Origin: Flavihumibacter sp. UBA7668
Lineage (GTDB): Bacteria; Bacteroidota; Bacteroidia; Chitinophagales; Chitinophagaceae
Length of the DNA: 64,000 nt
Direction of reading: 5' to 3'
Assembly: GCF_002483205.1 (NCBI RefSeq)
Contig: NZ_DLHM01000002.1
Location: 372,001 to 436,000, forward strand
Part shown: positions 33,662-43,609 of the stretch, piece by piece
Layout of the letters: each line of letters opens with the position of its first letter
Position numbering within the stretch: the first letter of the stretch is position 1
Position numbers and translations under genes: made by a program
Notes under the pieces: model-generated
What the model was told of the DNA's origin: nothing
Databases searched by the model: none
Seen by the model: the letters and a program-made list of their open reading frames with translations, nothing else

Positions 33662-34270
33662 ATGCGAAATGAGCTACCATACCACTCTCCCGAAGCCCTC
33701 GTCTCGGATTTCCGGAACGGAAAGGAGGCGGCATTGGAAGTCGTGTATGAACTTCATTCCCGCGCCATTCTTCTTTTTGCTTTTAAAATAGTACAGGACG
33801 AAGCCATCGCCGATGAAATCGTAGCAGAATCTTTTTTGCGTCTATGGAACAAACGCACCCAACTGGAAACCATGCAAGGGTTGATTGGCTACCTGTATAC
33901 TATAGCTCGTAACCTATGTTTTCAATACCTCAATGAAGAAAAAAAGCGAAAAGAAGTACTTGTTGAATTCGGCTATTTAGAAAATCAGGCAGTGGATCCG
34001 ATTTGTGAAGAAATGCGTTCGCGGTTACTGCAGGCGATCTATTTGGAAACCCAGCAAATGCCTGAACAAATGAAAAAGGTATTTACGCTGGCGTACCTGG
34101 AAGGGATGCTGGCACCCGCCATTGCTCAGGAATTAGCCGTTTCTGTGAATACGGTACAGACCCATAAAAAAGCAGCTTTAAAACGCATGCGAGCAGCACT
34201 GGCTAAAAAGGGCTTCACGAAATGGTCGTATCTAATTTGTTTGTTGGTCGGCTGGATAATACCCTACTAA
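33662..34270 (+). CDS. ECF-type RNA polymerase sigma-70 factor
   Basis: A 202-residue sigma factor of the Bacteroidetes SusC/FecR type: region 2 around 15-85 (AIADEIVAESFLRLWNK is the 2.2-2.3 part) and region 4 around 125-180 (LAVSVNTVQTHKKAALKRM is the HTH). It has a hydrophobic C-terminal tail WSYLICLLVGWI, seen in this subgroup. The ATG at 33662 was chosen; the frame is open upstream but that part is low-complexity and overlaps the foldback. It is followed by a FecR anti-sigma gene and a SusC gene with a signalling domain. Confidence 0.88.
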   Translation: MRNELPYHSPEALVSDFRNGKEAALEVVYELHSRAILLFAFKIVQDEAIADEIVAESFLRLWNKRTQLETMQGLIGYLYTIARNLCFQYLNEEKKRKEVLVEFGYLENQAVDPICEEMRSRLLQAIYLETQQMPEQMKKVFTLAYLEGMLAPAIAQELAVSVNTVQTHKKAALKRMRAALAKKGFTKWSYLICLLVGWIIPY

Positions 34271-34535
34271 ATAGCATGCATGCAGTAAAATTTTTACTCT
34301 TCTCCATCATTTTTATTACTCCCTCGTTCCATAGTAGTGCAACCGAATAAACGGATTGCGACGCAAGGATGTTGCCACTAAAATTTATGGCTCGTATCAC
34401 CTTTGCAGAATTGCTTTTTTTTGTTATATTTCTAAAGATGAATCAACTGAACGTCGAATAAATTTTTTCCTCCCAATTCACCAAGCAGGTACTTAATTCA
34501 ATTAAAAGAGTATAAAACCGATCCAACTATCGCCC

Positions 34536-35711
34536 ATGACTATGGATGCTACGATATTGCCTTTATTGTATAAATATTACCAACGTGCGGAACTGACGGC
34601 GGGTGAACTGGATCGCTTGCAAGCATGGCTAGCCAAATCTCCCGGGAACCAGCAGTTGTTTGATGACTTAAGTAATTCCGCGGCATGGGAAAAAGAAATG
34701 GAAAAGTATGCTGATATCAATACAGATCCAGCCCTTTTATTGCTTCGAGAGCGACTGCGAAAGCAGGAGCAACCGGTAGTACGACTGCGTTCCTGGCTAC
34801 GTGTGGCAGCATTGGTAGGTGGCTTATTGGTGGTACTGAGCGGTTGGTATTGGTGGACCAATCGTACCACGGATGAACCACCACGTATGGCAGAAGCAAA
34901 TCCAGTACTACCAATCACTCCGGGCCACCCGGACTCCTTGGTAACGGTGGAATCAAGTAATGGGGTACGGGTCGTACTGGTTGCTGGAAGGCAATCTACC
35001 CTTACAGAAGAGGGCCAGGTAGTAGCGCGCCAGCAGGCAGATCAGTTGACTTATATAACTACGGCCAAAAGCGAAAGTAATCAGTACAATATCCTGCGCA
35101 TACCGATTGGAAAACAGTACAAGGTAGTATTGAGTGATGGTAGTCAGGTATGGTTAAATGCGGTATCACAATTGCGTTACCCAGTGTTTTTTTCCGGGGA
35201 CAAACGCGAAGTGGAATTAAGTGGAGAGGGGTATTTCGAGGTGAAGGCGGATGCACAACATCCGTTTATTGTTCGTACGGAGCGAGGTGCTGTTACCGTA
35301 ACGGGAACCCGTTTTGTGGTCAGTGCTTATGCTGCTGATCCTGTAATGCTAACTGGTCTGGAGGAAGGCAAGATTATGCTTCAGGCTAAGGAAGAAAATC
35401 ATGTCATGCAACCTGGTCAGGTGCTTGCGATAGGGGAGAACCAGCGAATTCAGCCCAGTAAGGAAAAGCTGCAACAGGTACTGGCCTGGAAGGAACAAAA
35501 GATTTGGTTCCGGGAAGCAAGTTTTGAAACCATCTTTAAAACACTGGTACGCTGGTATGCGATTTCCGTACAATTTGAAGGCAATGTATCGACCCGTTTT
35601 ACCGGTGTACTGCCTACCAACCTTCCACTCGAAGAGTTATTAAGCATTTTGGAAAAAGGTGGCGGGGTGCATTTTCGGTTGAAGGGAAGGGTGCTAACGA
35701 TAACAGAATGA
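34536..35711 (+). CDS. FecR-family anti-sigma factor
   Basis: A 391-residue inner membrane protein. The N-terminal cytoplasmic part (1-85) binds the sigma factor, one membrane segment is at about 88-107 (VAALVGGLLVVLSGWYWW), and the periplasmic FecR domain (about 170-270, with IPIGKQYKVVLSDGSQVWLNA and GEGYFEV) and a C-terminal STN-like domain follow. It holds the sigma factor inactive until the TonB receptor signals. It lies 265 bases after the sigma gene and 177 bases before the SusC gene. Confidence 0.92.
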   Translation: MTMDATILPLLYKYYQRAELTAGELDRLQAWLAKSPGNQQLFDDLSNSAAWEKEMEKYADINTDPALLLLRERLRKQEQPVVRLRSWLRVAALVGGLLVVLSGWYWWTNRTTDEPPRMAEANPVLPITPGHPDSLVTVESSNGVRVVLVAGRQSTLTEEGQVVARQQADQLTYITTAKSESNQYNILRIPIGKQYKVVLSDGSQVWLNAVSQLRYPVFFSGDKREVELSGEGYFEVKADAQHPFIVRTERGAVTVTGTRFVVSAYAADPVMLTGLEEGKIMLQAKEENHVMQPGQVLAIGENQRIQPSKEKLQQVLAWKEQKIWFREASFETIFKTLVRWYAISVQFEGNVSTRFTGVLPTNLPLEELLSILEKGGGVHFRLKGRVLTITE

Positions 35712-35768
35712 AAAACCAACATAGGCTCATCAACATACAGTAATCACTTGTAAAACAAATGTTCTATT

Positions 35769-35830
35769 CAAGTGTCCGAAATGGCGGACTCTTGAAAAAA
35801 GCCGGCTCCTGGTTGCAACAGGATCCGGCT
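35769..35830 (+). promoter_or_regulatory. Two hairpins between fecR and the SusC gene
   Basis: Hairpin 1 pairs 35769-35778 with 35785-35794 (one mismatch). Hairpin 2 pairs 35800-35811 with 35819-35830 (AGCCGG/CCGGCT, a one-base mismatch, then TCCTG/CAGGA). They lie about 60-120 bases before the SusC start. Such structures may separate sigma/anti-sigma transcription from the sigma-driven receptor operon. Confidence 0.55.
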
Positions 35831-35888
35831 ACCGGATTAACATCCACTCACTTTGACGGAAAGCTATTGTTAACCCTTAATCAAATGT

Positions 35889-38800
35889 ATGCAATTAACT
35901 GCTATTGGGAAATCTATGTCCGTTGGTAGGCGGACAGCCGAACTGCATCAAACCTTTCTTATGATCAAACTAACCATCCTACTATTGGTGGCAGCTTGTC
36001 TGCATGTGTCTGCACATAGCTTCGGACAGACAGTTACCTATTCCAAAAAACAGGCTTCCCTAGAAGAAATCTTTGAAGCCATTCACCAACAAACGGGTCT
36101 GTTTTTCTATTACAAAAGCGAGGATATAAAGCAAGCAAAATCGGTAAATCTCGCTGTTCGCCAGCAACCCGTTCGGGAGGTATTAGACTATTGTTTTGCG
36201 AACCAACCACTTACCTACTTATTACAAGGTGAAGTGATTTATGTTCGAAAACGAGAAGGGGTGCTTCCTGTTGTCGATACGCTTCCTTCCCTTATTAGGG
36301 GGCGCATTGTGGATGCTACCGGTCGTCCAATTGCCGGTGCCACCATTGGTATAAAAGGGGGACCACGCCTGATGGCCAGTAGTACTTCCGGAGAATTTAG
36401 TTTAGAAGACATATCCATACCTGTGAGGCTAGAAATTTCCTCTATCGGCTATACTTCAACAGAAGTATTGGTCCGATCCTATGACCCAATAGTTATTACC
36501 TTGTCCATTGAACAAAGTGACTTAGATGAATCCATTGTTATTGGATATGGAAAAACTACACGTCGATTTTCCACCGGATCGATCAGTAAGGTGAATGCTC
36601 AGGTTATTGAAAAACAACCTGTTTCTAATCCGCTAGCAGCTTTGCAGGGCAGAGCTCCTGGTCTTTTTATTACCCAGCGAAATGGTCTTCCGGGATCCGC
36701 GTTTAATATACTCATAAGAGGACGCAATTCTATCCAACAGGGGAATGAACCTTTAGTTGTCATTGATGGCGTTCCCTTTCCTATTAATCAATTGAATCAA
36801 CGCAATTTTATCAACGCCAACCATCCCTTGAATACCCTTAATCCGTTGGATATTGAAAGCATTGAGATTCTAAAAGATGCAGATGCCACGGCAATTTATG
36901 GTTCCCGAGGAGCCAATGGCGTTATTTTAATAACTACCAAAAAGGGGACTTCAGGAACTACACAAGTGGACGTTCAAATAAATACCAATTGGGGACGTGT
37001 AACACGGGTACCTACTTTTTTATCAACGCAGCAATACCTTTCTATGCGAAAGGAAGCATTCGCAAATGACAATGTGGTTCCCACGCTGGCTAATGCGCCT
37101 GATTTACTGCTTTGGGATTCTACCGCGTATACCGACTGGAGCAAAGTTTTAGTTGGCAATACAGCATCTACCTGGCAAGGCCAGTTGGGGTTGTCAGGTG
37201 GCAGTCAATGGACACGATTTTCCTTTAGTACGAATTACTATAAAGAAACGACCGTTTTTCCAACGGAGTTAGGTACTTCCCGCTATTCGGGTCGGTTTCA
37301 GGTAGATCATCAAAGTAAAGACAACCGTCTGCATTTTTCACTTACCTCTTCCTACAGTGCGGAGGATAGCCGATTGGTCAACACCGATCTGACGAATTCC
37401 TTGAGTTTGCCTCCTAATTTACCTGATTTATTCGATGAGAACGGTAACCTTGTATGGGAAAAAGGGGGCATTGGATTTCCAAATCCGTTCCGTTTTTTAA
37501 AGGAGCAGTTCAGGGGACGGATGGATAGATTCACTACCAACAGTGTATTGTCTTATAGAGTATTCAAAGGCTTTGAGTTGAAACTCTCTTCCGGATTTAA
37601 TACGCTTCAATTATCGGAAAATAGTCGTTATCCGAAAGCAGCGCAGAACCCGCAATTTGCAAACGCCCGCTCTAACTTTGCCAATAACCGAACGCAAACC
37701 TGGATTATTGAACCTCAGGCGGAATATCGAACAACTTGGGGTAATCATCGCATTGGAATCCTAGTCGGCGGCAGTTATCAAGACAGTAGAAATCAATTAC
37801 AGACCATTGATGCTTCTGGTTATCCGAATGATAATGTATTAGAAGGTACTGCCGGAGCCACCAATATTGTAACACAGGTTGGAGGTAGCACTTACCGGTA
37901 TGGTGGACATTTTGCCCGGATCAATTATGATTATCGGAAGTCTCTTTTATTGACGCTGTCAGGTAGGAGGGATGGTTCATCCCGATTCGGTCCTGCGAAT
38001 CGAATGGCTAATTTTGGTGCCATAGGAGGGGGCTGGTTGTTTCACCAGCTTAAAGGCATGGAAAAGGTAGTGCCGTTCTTATCCTTCGGAAAGATTCGAT
38101 CCAGCTGGGGAACTACCGGTAATGACCAAATTGGTAATTACCAATACCTGGACACCTGGGTGCCAACTACCTTTCCTTATGGTGGGGTAGCTGGTTTTCG
38201 TCCCACTCGATTGTTTAACCCTGATTATCGGTGGGAGCAGATCCGCAAATTGGATGTTGGGCTTGAACTACGCTTTTGGCAGGATCGGCTGCAGTTTAAC
38301 ACTACTTGGTTTCATAGCAAAAGCAGCAACCAGATCGTCTTTTATAATTTGCCTTCGCAAACTGGATTTACTAATGTGTTGATGAATTTCCCAGGTGTAG
38401 TGGTGAATAAGGGATGGGAGTTTGATTTTACGTACAATAATAAATCTACAAATAAGTGGAAATGGACATCCCAGTTCAACCTTACAATCCCTCTAAATGA
38501 ACTTGTTGAATTTCCCGGATTGGAGACTAGTAGTTATGCACAAACCTATCAGATTGGCCAACCGCTGAATTTATTTTGGGGCTACCCTTTTGAAGGATTG
38601 AATCCACAAACCGGCTTGTATTCCTTCACTTCAGCAAGTGGGGCATCCACCAGTTCGCCCAATCGGGTGACAGATTTTCGAGTGCTTGGGACTACTAATC
38701 CAACATTATATGGAGGCTGGTCGAATAGTGTAGTCAAAGGTGGCTGGCAATTTGATCTTTTTTTACAGTTTGTTCAACAGCAAGGGCGCGATGTATTTTT

Positions 38801-39182
38801 TAGTACCGGATCTCCTGCTGGTACACGTTCTAATGTACCAAAAGAAATGTTGAATCGCTGGCAGAAGGCGGGTGATAATGCTTCCTATCAAGGATTCTCG
38901 CAACAGTCATTTGGTCCAGCCTACACTGCTGCATTTGCGGCCTCAACCTCGTCAGCAGCCTTTGTAGATGCTTCATTTATTCGATTAAAAAATGTTCAGC
39001 TTTCCTATCAATTGCCAAAAGGAATTGTACAGCAGCTTCGAATGAGTATGTTTAAACTATTTATTCAGGCCCAAAACGTACTAACGATAACTTCCTATGC
39101 GGGTGGTGATCCAGAAACACAATCCAGGAATACTTTGCCTCCATTACGTGTAATCAGCATAGGTATTCAATCATCGTTTTAA
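35889..39182 (+). CDS. SusC/RagA-family TonB-dependent receptor with STN signalling domain
   Basis: A 1097-residue outer membrane transporter: signal sequence (about 25-48), an STN domain (50-120) that contacts FecR, a CarboxypepD_reg-like domain (about 138-210, RGRIVDATGRPIAGATI), a plug domain with the YGSRGANGVILITTKKG segment near 340, then the beta barrel ending VISIGIQSSF. With the SusD gene 12 bases downstream it forms an outer membrane uptake pair. The substrate is unknown. STN plus FecR plus ECF implies cell-surface signalling. Confidence 0.93.
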   Translation: MQLTAIGKSMSVGRRTAELHQTFLMIKLTILLLVAACLHVSAHSFGQTVTYSKKQASLEEIFEAIHQQTGLFFYYKSEDIKQAKSVNLAVRQQPVREVLDYCFANQPLTYLLQGEVIYVRKREGVLPVVDTLPSLIRGRIVDATGRPIAGATIGIKGGPRLMASSTSGEFSLEDISIPVRLEISSIGYTSTEVLVRSYDPIVITLSIEQSDLDESIVIGYGKTTRRFSTGSISKVNAQVIEKQPVSNPLAALQGRAPGLFITQRNGLPGSAFNILIRGRNSIQQGNEPLVVIDGVPFPINQLNQRNFINANHPLNTLNPLDIESIEILKDADATAIYGSRGANGVILITTKKGTSGTTQVDVQINTNWGRVTRVPTFLSTQQYLSMRKEAFANDNVVPTLANAPDLLLWDSTAYTDWSKVLVGNTASTWQGQLGLSGGSQWTRFSFSTNYYKETTVFPTELGTSRYSGRFQVDHQSKDNRLHFSLTSSYSAEDSRLVNTDLTNSLSLPPNLPDLFDENGNLVWEKGGIGFPNPFRFLKEQFRGRMDRFTTNSVLSYRVFKGFELKLSSGFNTLQLSENSRYPKAAQNPQFANARSNFANNRTQTWIIEPQAEYRTTWGNHRIGILVGGSYQDSRNQLQTIDASGYPNDNVLEGTAGATNIVTQVGGSTYRYGGHFARINYDYRKSLLLTLSGRRDGSSRFGPANRMANFGAIGGGWLFHQLKGMEKVVPFLSFGKIRSSWGTTGNDQIGNYQYLDTWVPTTFPYGGVAGFRPTRLFNPDYRWEQIRKLDVGLELRFWQDRLQFNTTWFHSKSSNQIVFYNLPSQTGFTNVLMNFPGVVVNKGWEFDFTYNNKSTNKWKWTSQFNLTIPLNELVEFPGLETSSYAQTYQIGQPLNLFWGYPFEGLNPQTGLYSFTSASGASTSSPNRVTDFRVLGTTNPTLYGGWSNSVVKGGWQFDLFLQFVQQQGRDVFFSTGSPAGTRSNVPKEMLNRWQKAGDNASYQGFSQQSFGPAYTAAFAASTSSAAFVDASFIRLKNVQLSYQLPKGIVQQLRMSMFKLFIQAQNVLTITSYAGGDPETQSRNTLPPLRVISIGIQSSF

Positions 39183-39194
39183 ATCCGTAAATCA

Positions 39195-40592
39195 ATGCAA
39201 GTTAAAACCTATACAAATAGCTTCTATTGGTCTTTTTTGATCCTAGTAGCATGCAATTTTTGCAGTTGCCGTCGTTTTTTAGAAGTTCCCCCTGCGCCTG
39301 AACAACAAACTGCTCAAGGATTGTTTTCCAATAACCAATCTGCGGAAACAGCTGTTGCTGGTATTTACAGTGAAATGGTTACCCGCCCGAATCAATTGAC
39401 GGCGGGGTATGTTTCCTTGTATGGCGCATTGGCTGCGGACGAGTATTATTATTTCACACCGGGTTTGATGGATGAATTTTCAACCAACGAGCTCTCTGAA
39501 TTAAATCATGGAAGTTTACAAGTGTTGTTTTGGCAACCAGCGTATCGATTTATTCATGCTGCGAATATGTGCATGGAACAATTGGAAAAGAGTGAACATG
39601 TATCCTCGGTAACAAAAAGAAAACTACTTGGGGAAGTGAAAGTGCTCCGAGCATTTCAGTATTATTTACTCAGTAGTTTTTTCGGAGCTATTCCACTTAG
39701 CCTTACAAGTTCATATGCTAAAAATGCAACAGAAGGACGCGTCCCGTATGGACTTGTACTGGAACAAATAAAAAAAGATCTAGAAGAAGCAATTGCGTTG
39801 TTGGATGGGGTGGAAGTTTCTGGAGGAAAAGGGCGGGTCAATAAAGGTGTCGCTATTGCCTTGTTGGTAAAATTGGCTGCCTTGGAAAAGGATTGGGAAA
39901 CTGTTCAACGGCTTGTTACTGAATTGGAAGCAAGTGGGGGCTACCAATTGATGCCCAAATTAGATGATGTTTTTCTAAAAAACAGTCCAGAAGCTATCTG
40001 GCAATTGTACACCGTTCAGCAACAATTAAACACGTATGAAGGAAATATTATACTTCCACTAAATGAGCAAACAACTCCAACTTATTTACTAACAAACTGG
40101 TTGGTGGCAAGTTTCGAAGAAGGAGATTTACGCAAGCAGCACTGGATCAAACAGCGGCAGTTTGCAGGGGCTACCTTGTATTATCCGTATAAATTTAAGG
40201 TCAGAGGGGGAACCGGAACCTATCCGGAACTTGAATGCAATACTCCATTACGATATGCTGACATGTTGTTGTTAAGGGCTGAAGCAGCCATTCACCTAGG
40301 TGATCTATCCGGTGGCTTAGCAGATTTAAATGCTGTTCGGGTGCGAGCCGGATTAGCAGCTATTGAATCTGGTGAAGCAGAAGAATTATTGGAGGCTGTA
40401 TTTAATGAACGACGTTGGGAATTGTTTGGTGAGTGGGGCAATCGCTGGTTTGACTTGAAACGGACTGGACGGGTAGATGGTGTTATGTCGAACTTAAAAC
40501 CTGCTACCTGGCAATCAACTGACCAGCTTTGGCCGATACCCATCGCTGAATTGAAACTTAATCCCAACCTAACTCAAAACGAAGGTTATTAA
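39195..40592 (+). CDS. SusD/RagB-family substrate-binding lipoprotein
   Basis: A 465-residue outer membrane lipoprotein that forms the lid of the SusC pore. The signal peptide ends in the CNFCSC region, with the lipid cysteine near residue 25. TPR-like helices and the C-terminal SusD segment (NERRWELFGEWGNRWFDLKRTG near 405) are recognisable. The stop overlaps the next gene by one base. Confidence 0.92.
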   Translation: MQVKTYTNSFYWSFLILVACNFCSCRRFLEVPPAPEQQTAQGLFSNNQSAETAVAGIYSEMVTRPNQLTAGYVSLYGALAADEYYYFTPGLMDEFSTNELSELNHGSLQVLFWQPAYRFIHAANMCMEQLEKSEHVSSVTKRKLLGEVKVLRAFQYYLLSSFFGAIPLSLTSSYAKNATEGRVPYGLVLEQIKKDLEEAIALLDGVEVSGGKGRVNKGVAIALLVKLAALEKDWETVQRLVTELEASGGYQLMPKLDDVFLKNSPEAIWQLYTVQQQLNTYEGNIILPLNEQTTPTYLLTNWLVASFEEGDLRKQHWIKQRQFAGATLYYPYKFKVRGGTGTYPELECNTPLRYADMLLLRAEAAIHLGDLSGGLADLNAVRVRAGLAAIESGEAEELLEAVFNERRWELFGEWGNRWFDLKRTGRVDGVMSNLKPATWQSTDQLWPIPIAELKLNPNLTQNEGY

Positions 40593-41926
40593 TGATACAG
40601 TTAATAAGCAGAAGGGGCATGCTATATATTATAGGAATGCTTCTTATGAGTAATTTGTTTGCACAAACGGATTCCTTACAAATTGGTGATGTGTTACCCA
40701 AAATCAAGATTATTGGATTTCGAACAATGGAATCCCACAGTACTACTGAAGTGTTTTCATTTGAAGGGCGACCCACTATTTTGGATTTTTGGAGTGTTTG
40801 GTGTGCATCCTGTATTAAAGCGTTACCAGGATTAGACAGCTTGCAACAGGTATTTGGTGACAGCATACAAATTATTTCAGTTACCCGAAATACCAAAGAA
40901 GAGGTACAAAAGACCTTACAACGTTTTGGTTTTTGGCCACGACACCTAAGAATAATATATCAGGATTCAACATTCAATCAACTGTTTCCTCATGTTTCAG
41001 AACCATTTCATGTATGGCTGGATAAAAATTCTGTAGTGCGTCATATTACAGGTGGGTATAATGCCACTTTTGAGCACATGCTCAGTTTTCTTCGCGGGGA
41101 ATCACTTCATTTATCCGAAACTCGGAATAATGATACGCTGGGTATTGGCAGTCCAGTTGGCTTTCCCGTTCAAGCCGCCTTGTATCCGTATGTACAATCC
41201 TATTCCTTGTTTTTTAAAGGGATGGATGAACAAACAAGTAAAAATGGATTTTTTTTGAAACCACTTTCGGATGATTCCAGTAAGTTACTGCTTCAATTTT
41301 TTAACCAACCGCTCTATAAAATTTATGCGATTGCCTACTCAAACGAGTTATTTGGGTTTGATCTTCGGTTCCTACAATTATTACCCATTGCGCAGATACA
41401 GCTAACTACCAGAGATAGCAGTCGGTTTTTTTTACCAAAGGATGGAAATTTGAGGGATGCCTGGAAGAAGCGGTTTCTTGTTTCTTACGAAGCTGTCCAA
41501 AGAGGATTGAGCACAAAAAAAATACTACAACGATTGCGATCCGATTTGGAACAGGAATTCCCTTACAAAGCAACCATTGAAAAGAGAAAGATGAAGGCAT
41601 TGGTTCTACGAACAAAGCCCGGTAAGGTAATGGATAATTTTTATGCATGCTTGCCACCGAAAGTAATTGTAACTGATAACTCCTATATAGTTCGGAATAC
41701 TACCTTACAGGCTTCTTTAGTTCAGGATTTGAGAAGAGGGCAATTATATGGTAAGTATCCTATTGTAGATGAAACAGGCGTTGATGAACGAGTTAGTTTT
41801 CAACTTTCATGTACACCTGATGCATCCATAGAAATTTTGCAATATTGTTTGCCTTCTATAGGATTAGAGCTCTCGATTGAAGAACGTTTCGTTAATGTGC
41901 TTGTTATTCAGGATTTTTCTCTGTAG
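40592..41926 (+). CDS. TlpA-like thiol-disulfide exchange protein with long C-terminal domain
   Basis: A 444-residue protein with a signal peptide (about 1-25) and a TlpA/thioredoxin-like domain at 30-165 that carries the redox motif WCASC (Cys71 and Cys74). Residues 170-444 form a large extension of unknown fold often attached to TlpA in SusCD loci. It sits at the end of the sigma-FecR-SusC-SusD unit and is probably periplasmic. Confidence 0.85.
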   Translation: MIQLISRRGMLYIIGMLLMSNLFAQTDSLQIGDVLPKIKIIGFRTMESHSTTEVFSFEGRPTILDFWSVWCASCIKALPGLDSLQQVFGDSIQIISVTRNTKEEVQKTLQRFGFWPRHLRIIYQDSTFNQLFPHVSEPFHVWLDKNSVVRHITGGYNATFEHMLSFLRGESLHLSETRNNDTLGIGSPVGFPVQAALYPYVQSYSLFFKGMDEQTSKNGFFLKPLSDDSSKLLLQFFNQPLYKIYAIAYSNELFGFDLRFLQLLPIAQIQLTTRDSSRFFLPKDGNLRDAWKKRFLVSYEAVQRGLSTKKILQRLRSDLEQEFPYKATIEKRKMKALVLRTKPGKVMDNFYACLPPKVIVTDNSYIVRNTTLQASLVQDLRRGQLYGKYPIVDETGVDERVSFQLSCTPDASIEILQYCLPSIGLELSIEERFVNVLVIQDFSL

Positions 41927-41938
41927 TGTTTAGTTTTT

Positions 41939-41972
41939 AAAAAAGCAGCCGCCTTCAGGCGGCTGCTTTTTT
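41939..41972. terminator. Bidirectional intrinsic terminator
   Basis: Exact arms of 15 bases (AAAAAAGCAGCCGCC and its complement) with a TTCA loop, with A's and T's on either side, lie between the TlpA-like gene and the convergent small exported protein gene. It can terminate both strands. Confidence 0.93.
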
Positions 41973-41975
41973 GTA

Positions 41976-42275
41976 TCAGGGTGCTGATTTAAAACGTGAT
42001 TGCTGAATGGTGGAGAGATCTGGTAAATTGGGTGAACCTGTTTGAGGAACGGCCAAAATTTCACACAGATACGTCTCATCAGTTGGGCATTCCGGAGAAT
42101 TGTCTCCATCGACTGAATACTGGCTTGCGATGTTTTCCTGTCCAGGGCTGCCGTTAAAATCAAACCAAACAGCCATTAATTCCGGAGTTGCTTTTGGTTC
42201 TTCTTTCGCTGTAACAGCCAACGTAACAATTAGTGCAAAGAACAAAGCGGAAAATCCAATTACATACTTTTTCAT
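41976..42275 (-). CDS. Small exported protein, DUF6520-like
   Basis: A 99-residue protein with a signal peptide (MKKYVIGFSALFFALIVTLAVTA) and two cysteines (ECPTDETYLCEI) in the C-terminal half, the pattern of the small DUF6520 proteins found in Bacteroidota. Its function is unknown. It converges on the SusCD operon and could be a secreted peptide of that unit. Confidence 0.7.
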   Translation of the reverse strand: MKKYVIGFSALFFALIVTLAVTAKEEPKATPELMAVWFDFNGSPGQENIASQYSVDGDNSPECPTDETYLCEILAVPQTGSPNLPDLSTIQQSRFKSAP

Positions 42276-42470
42276 ACGTTTCTTTTTTTATAGTTAAGGT
42301 GCTTACTCTTTTAGCAGGTTTTCAGCATTCCCCTGGTATTGCAATACGATCTTTAATTTTTTAACTGTCTCATTTGATAAGGTTATTGTATAAAGTTCAA
42401 CTGATTGATTGGGATCAGAAAACATCAACGCTTCTTTCTTTTATAGCATTTGTAGAAAAATTTATAGATT

Positions 42471-43430
42471 TCATAAGCCAAATTGTTGTTGATACTTTTT
42501 GGGAGGAAGCCCAAATAATTTGGTGAACAGGGTTGTGAAATGGTATACATTGGCATATCCCACGCGAACTGCAATTTCTTTTATGGAAACTTCTTTCTTA
42601 AGCAGTAAGCTAGCGGCTGTTTGCAAACGGTATTGATTGATTAGGTCAATTATAGAACAACCGTAAAGGCCTTTAATGCATTTTCTGAAATAGGGTTTAT
42701 TGGTAATGCCTGCTTCGGAAAGTAATTCATCGATCAATAAATGTTGGTGGGATATGCTCAGTAAAGCTGCCTTTTGTTGATACACAGTAGCGGCGATGTC
42801 CAGGGAAATAAAACGGGCTTGCTCCGCAAACTGATGTAAGGAAGAAAGTATGTCGATTAAAGTCCGAAGTGCAATGGCAGATGGAAGGTGTTGTAAGAAA
42901 GGGTGGGGAATCTGTTGAGGAACCTGTACGGCCAGTTGATGCCATTTGGAAGCAGGCCATATTTTGGGCTGTGGTAACAAAAATCGAGGATGTAAAAAAT
43001 TGCTGACTTGTTGCTGGATCCGGGTGATTTGAATAATTTCTTTGAAGCTGTCCTCTGAAAATCGTAGAATCATCCACCCGTAGGTTTGTCCCTTTCGCAA
43101 GCGAATGGTAAAGGACATATACGGACTGTACAACAATTGAAAGCCGGTTTCATGCAGGGTGATTTCTCCATTGCCGGTAATGTGAATATCAGCACTGTTC
43201 TGAATCAAAGAAAAACAAAGAAAGGGATAGTCATCTGCCATGATCATGAGTTGATCCGCATTTTCGGTGGTTACCCAACCCCATTCAATGGAACCATCGG
43301 TATCTTCTAAAAGTTGCCCCAATAACTTCCAGTCCGGAGTAGTTACCGCAAACAGGCCGGTTCGTTCCATTGCCACTTGGGGTTCAAGGACACAAGGGCC
43401 CCATCGGTCAGAGATGTAGGAGCTAGGCAC
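42471..43430 (-). CDS. AraC-family transcription regulator 1
   Basis: A 319-residue protein with a C-terminal AraC HTH domain (about 225-315: YGCSIIDLINQYRLQTAASLLLKKEVSIKEIAVRVGYANVYHFTTLFTKLFGLPPKKYQ). The N-terminal part is a cupin-like sensing region without a recognised ligand. The start is a GTG at 43430; the ATG at residue 21 is another option. It is divergent from the second AraC gene. Confidence 0.85.
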   Translation of the reverse strand: MPSSYISDRWGPCVLEPQVAMERTGLFAVTTPDWKLLGQLLEDTDGSIEWGWVTTENADQLMIMADDYPFLCFSLIQNSADIHITGNGEITLHETGFQLLYSPYMSFTIRLRKGQTYGWMILRFSEDSFKEIIQITRIQQQVSNFLHPRFLLPQPKIWPASKWHQLAVQVPQQIPHPFLQHLPSAIALRTLIDILSSLHQFAEQARFISLDIAATVYQQKAALLSISHQHLLIDELLSEAGITNKPYFRKCIKGLYGCSIIDLINQYRLQTAASLLLKKEVSIKEIAVRVGYANVYHFTTLFTKLFGLPPKKYQQQFGL

Positions 43431-43609
43431 CTGTTAGTTTTTTTGGAAATTAAAGTAGTAGTTGAAAGCATATTGTAAAACTCCAGATTAAAAACTTTGA
43501 TTCCTGTCAATTTCCTATTCCTGGCTATTTGTATTTCCCTTTATTAAATGGTATCTTACTAGTTAGGTTATCAGAGATTCTGGCAACCGTGCATCAAATA
43601 AACCTTTCC

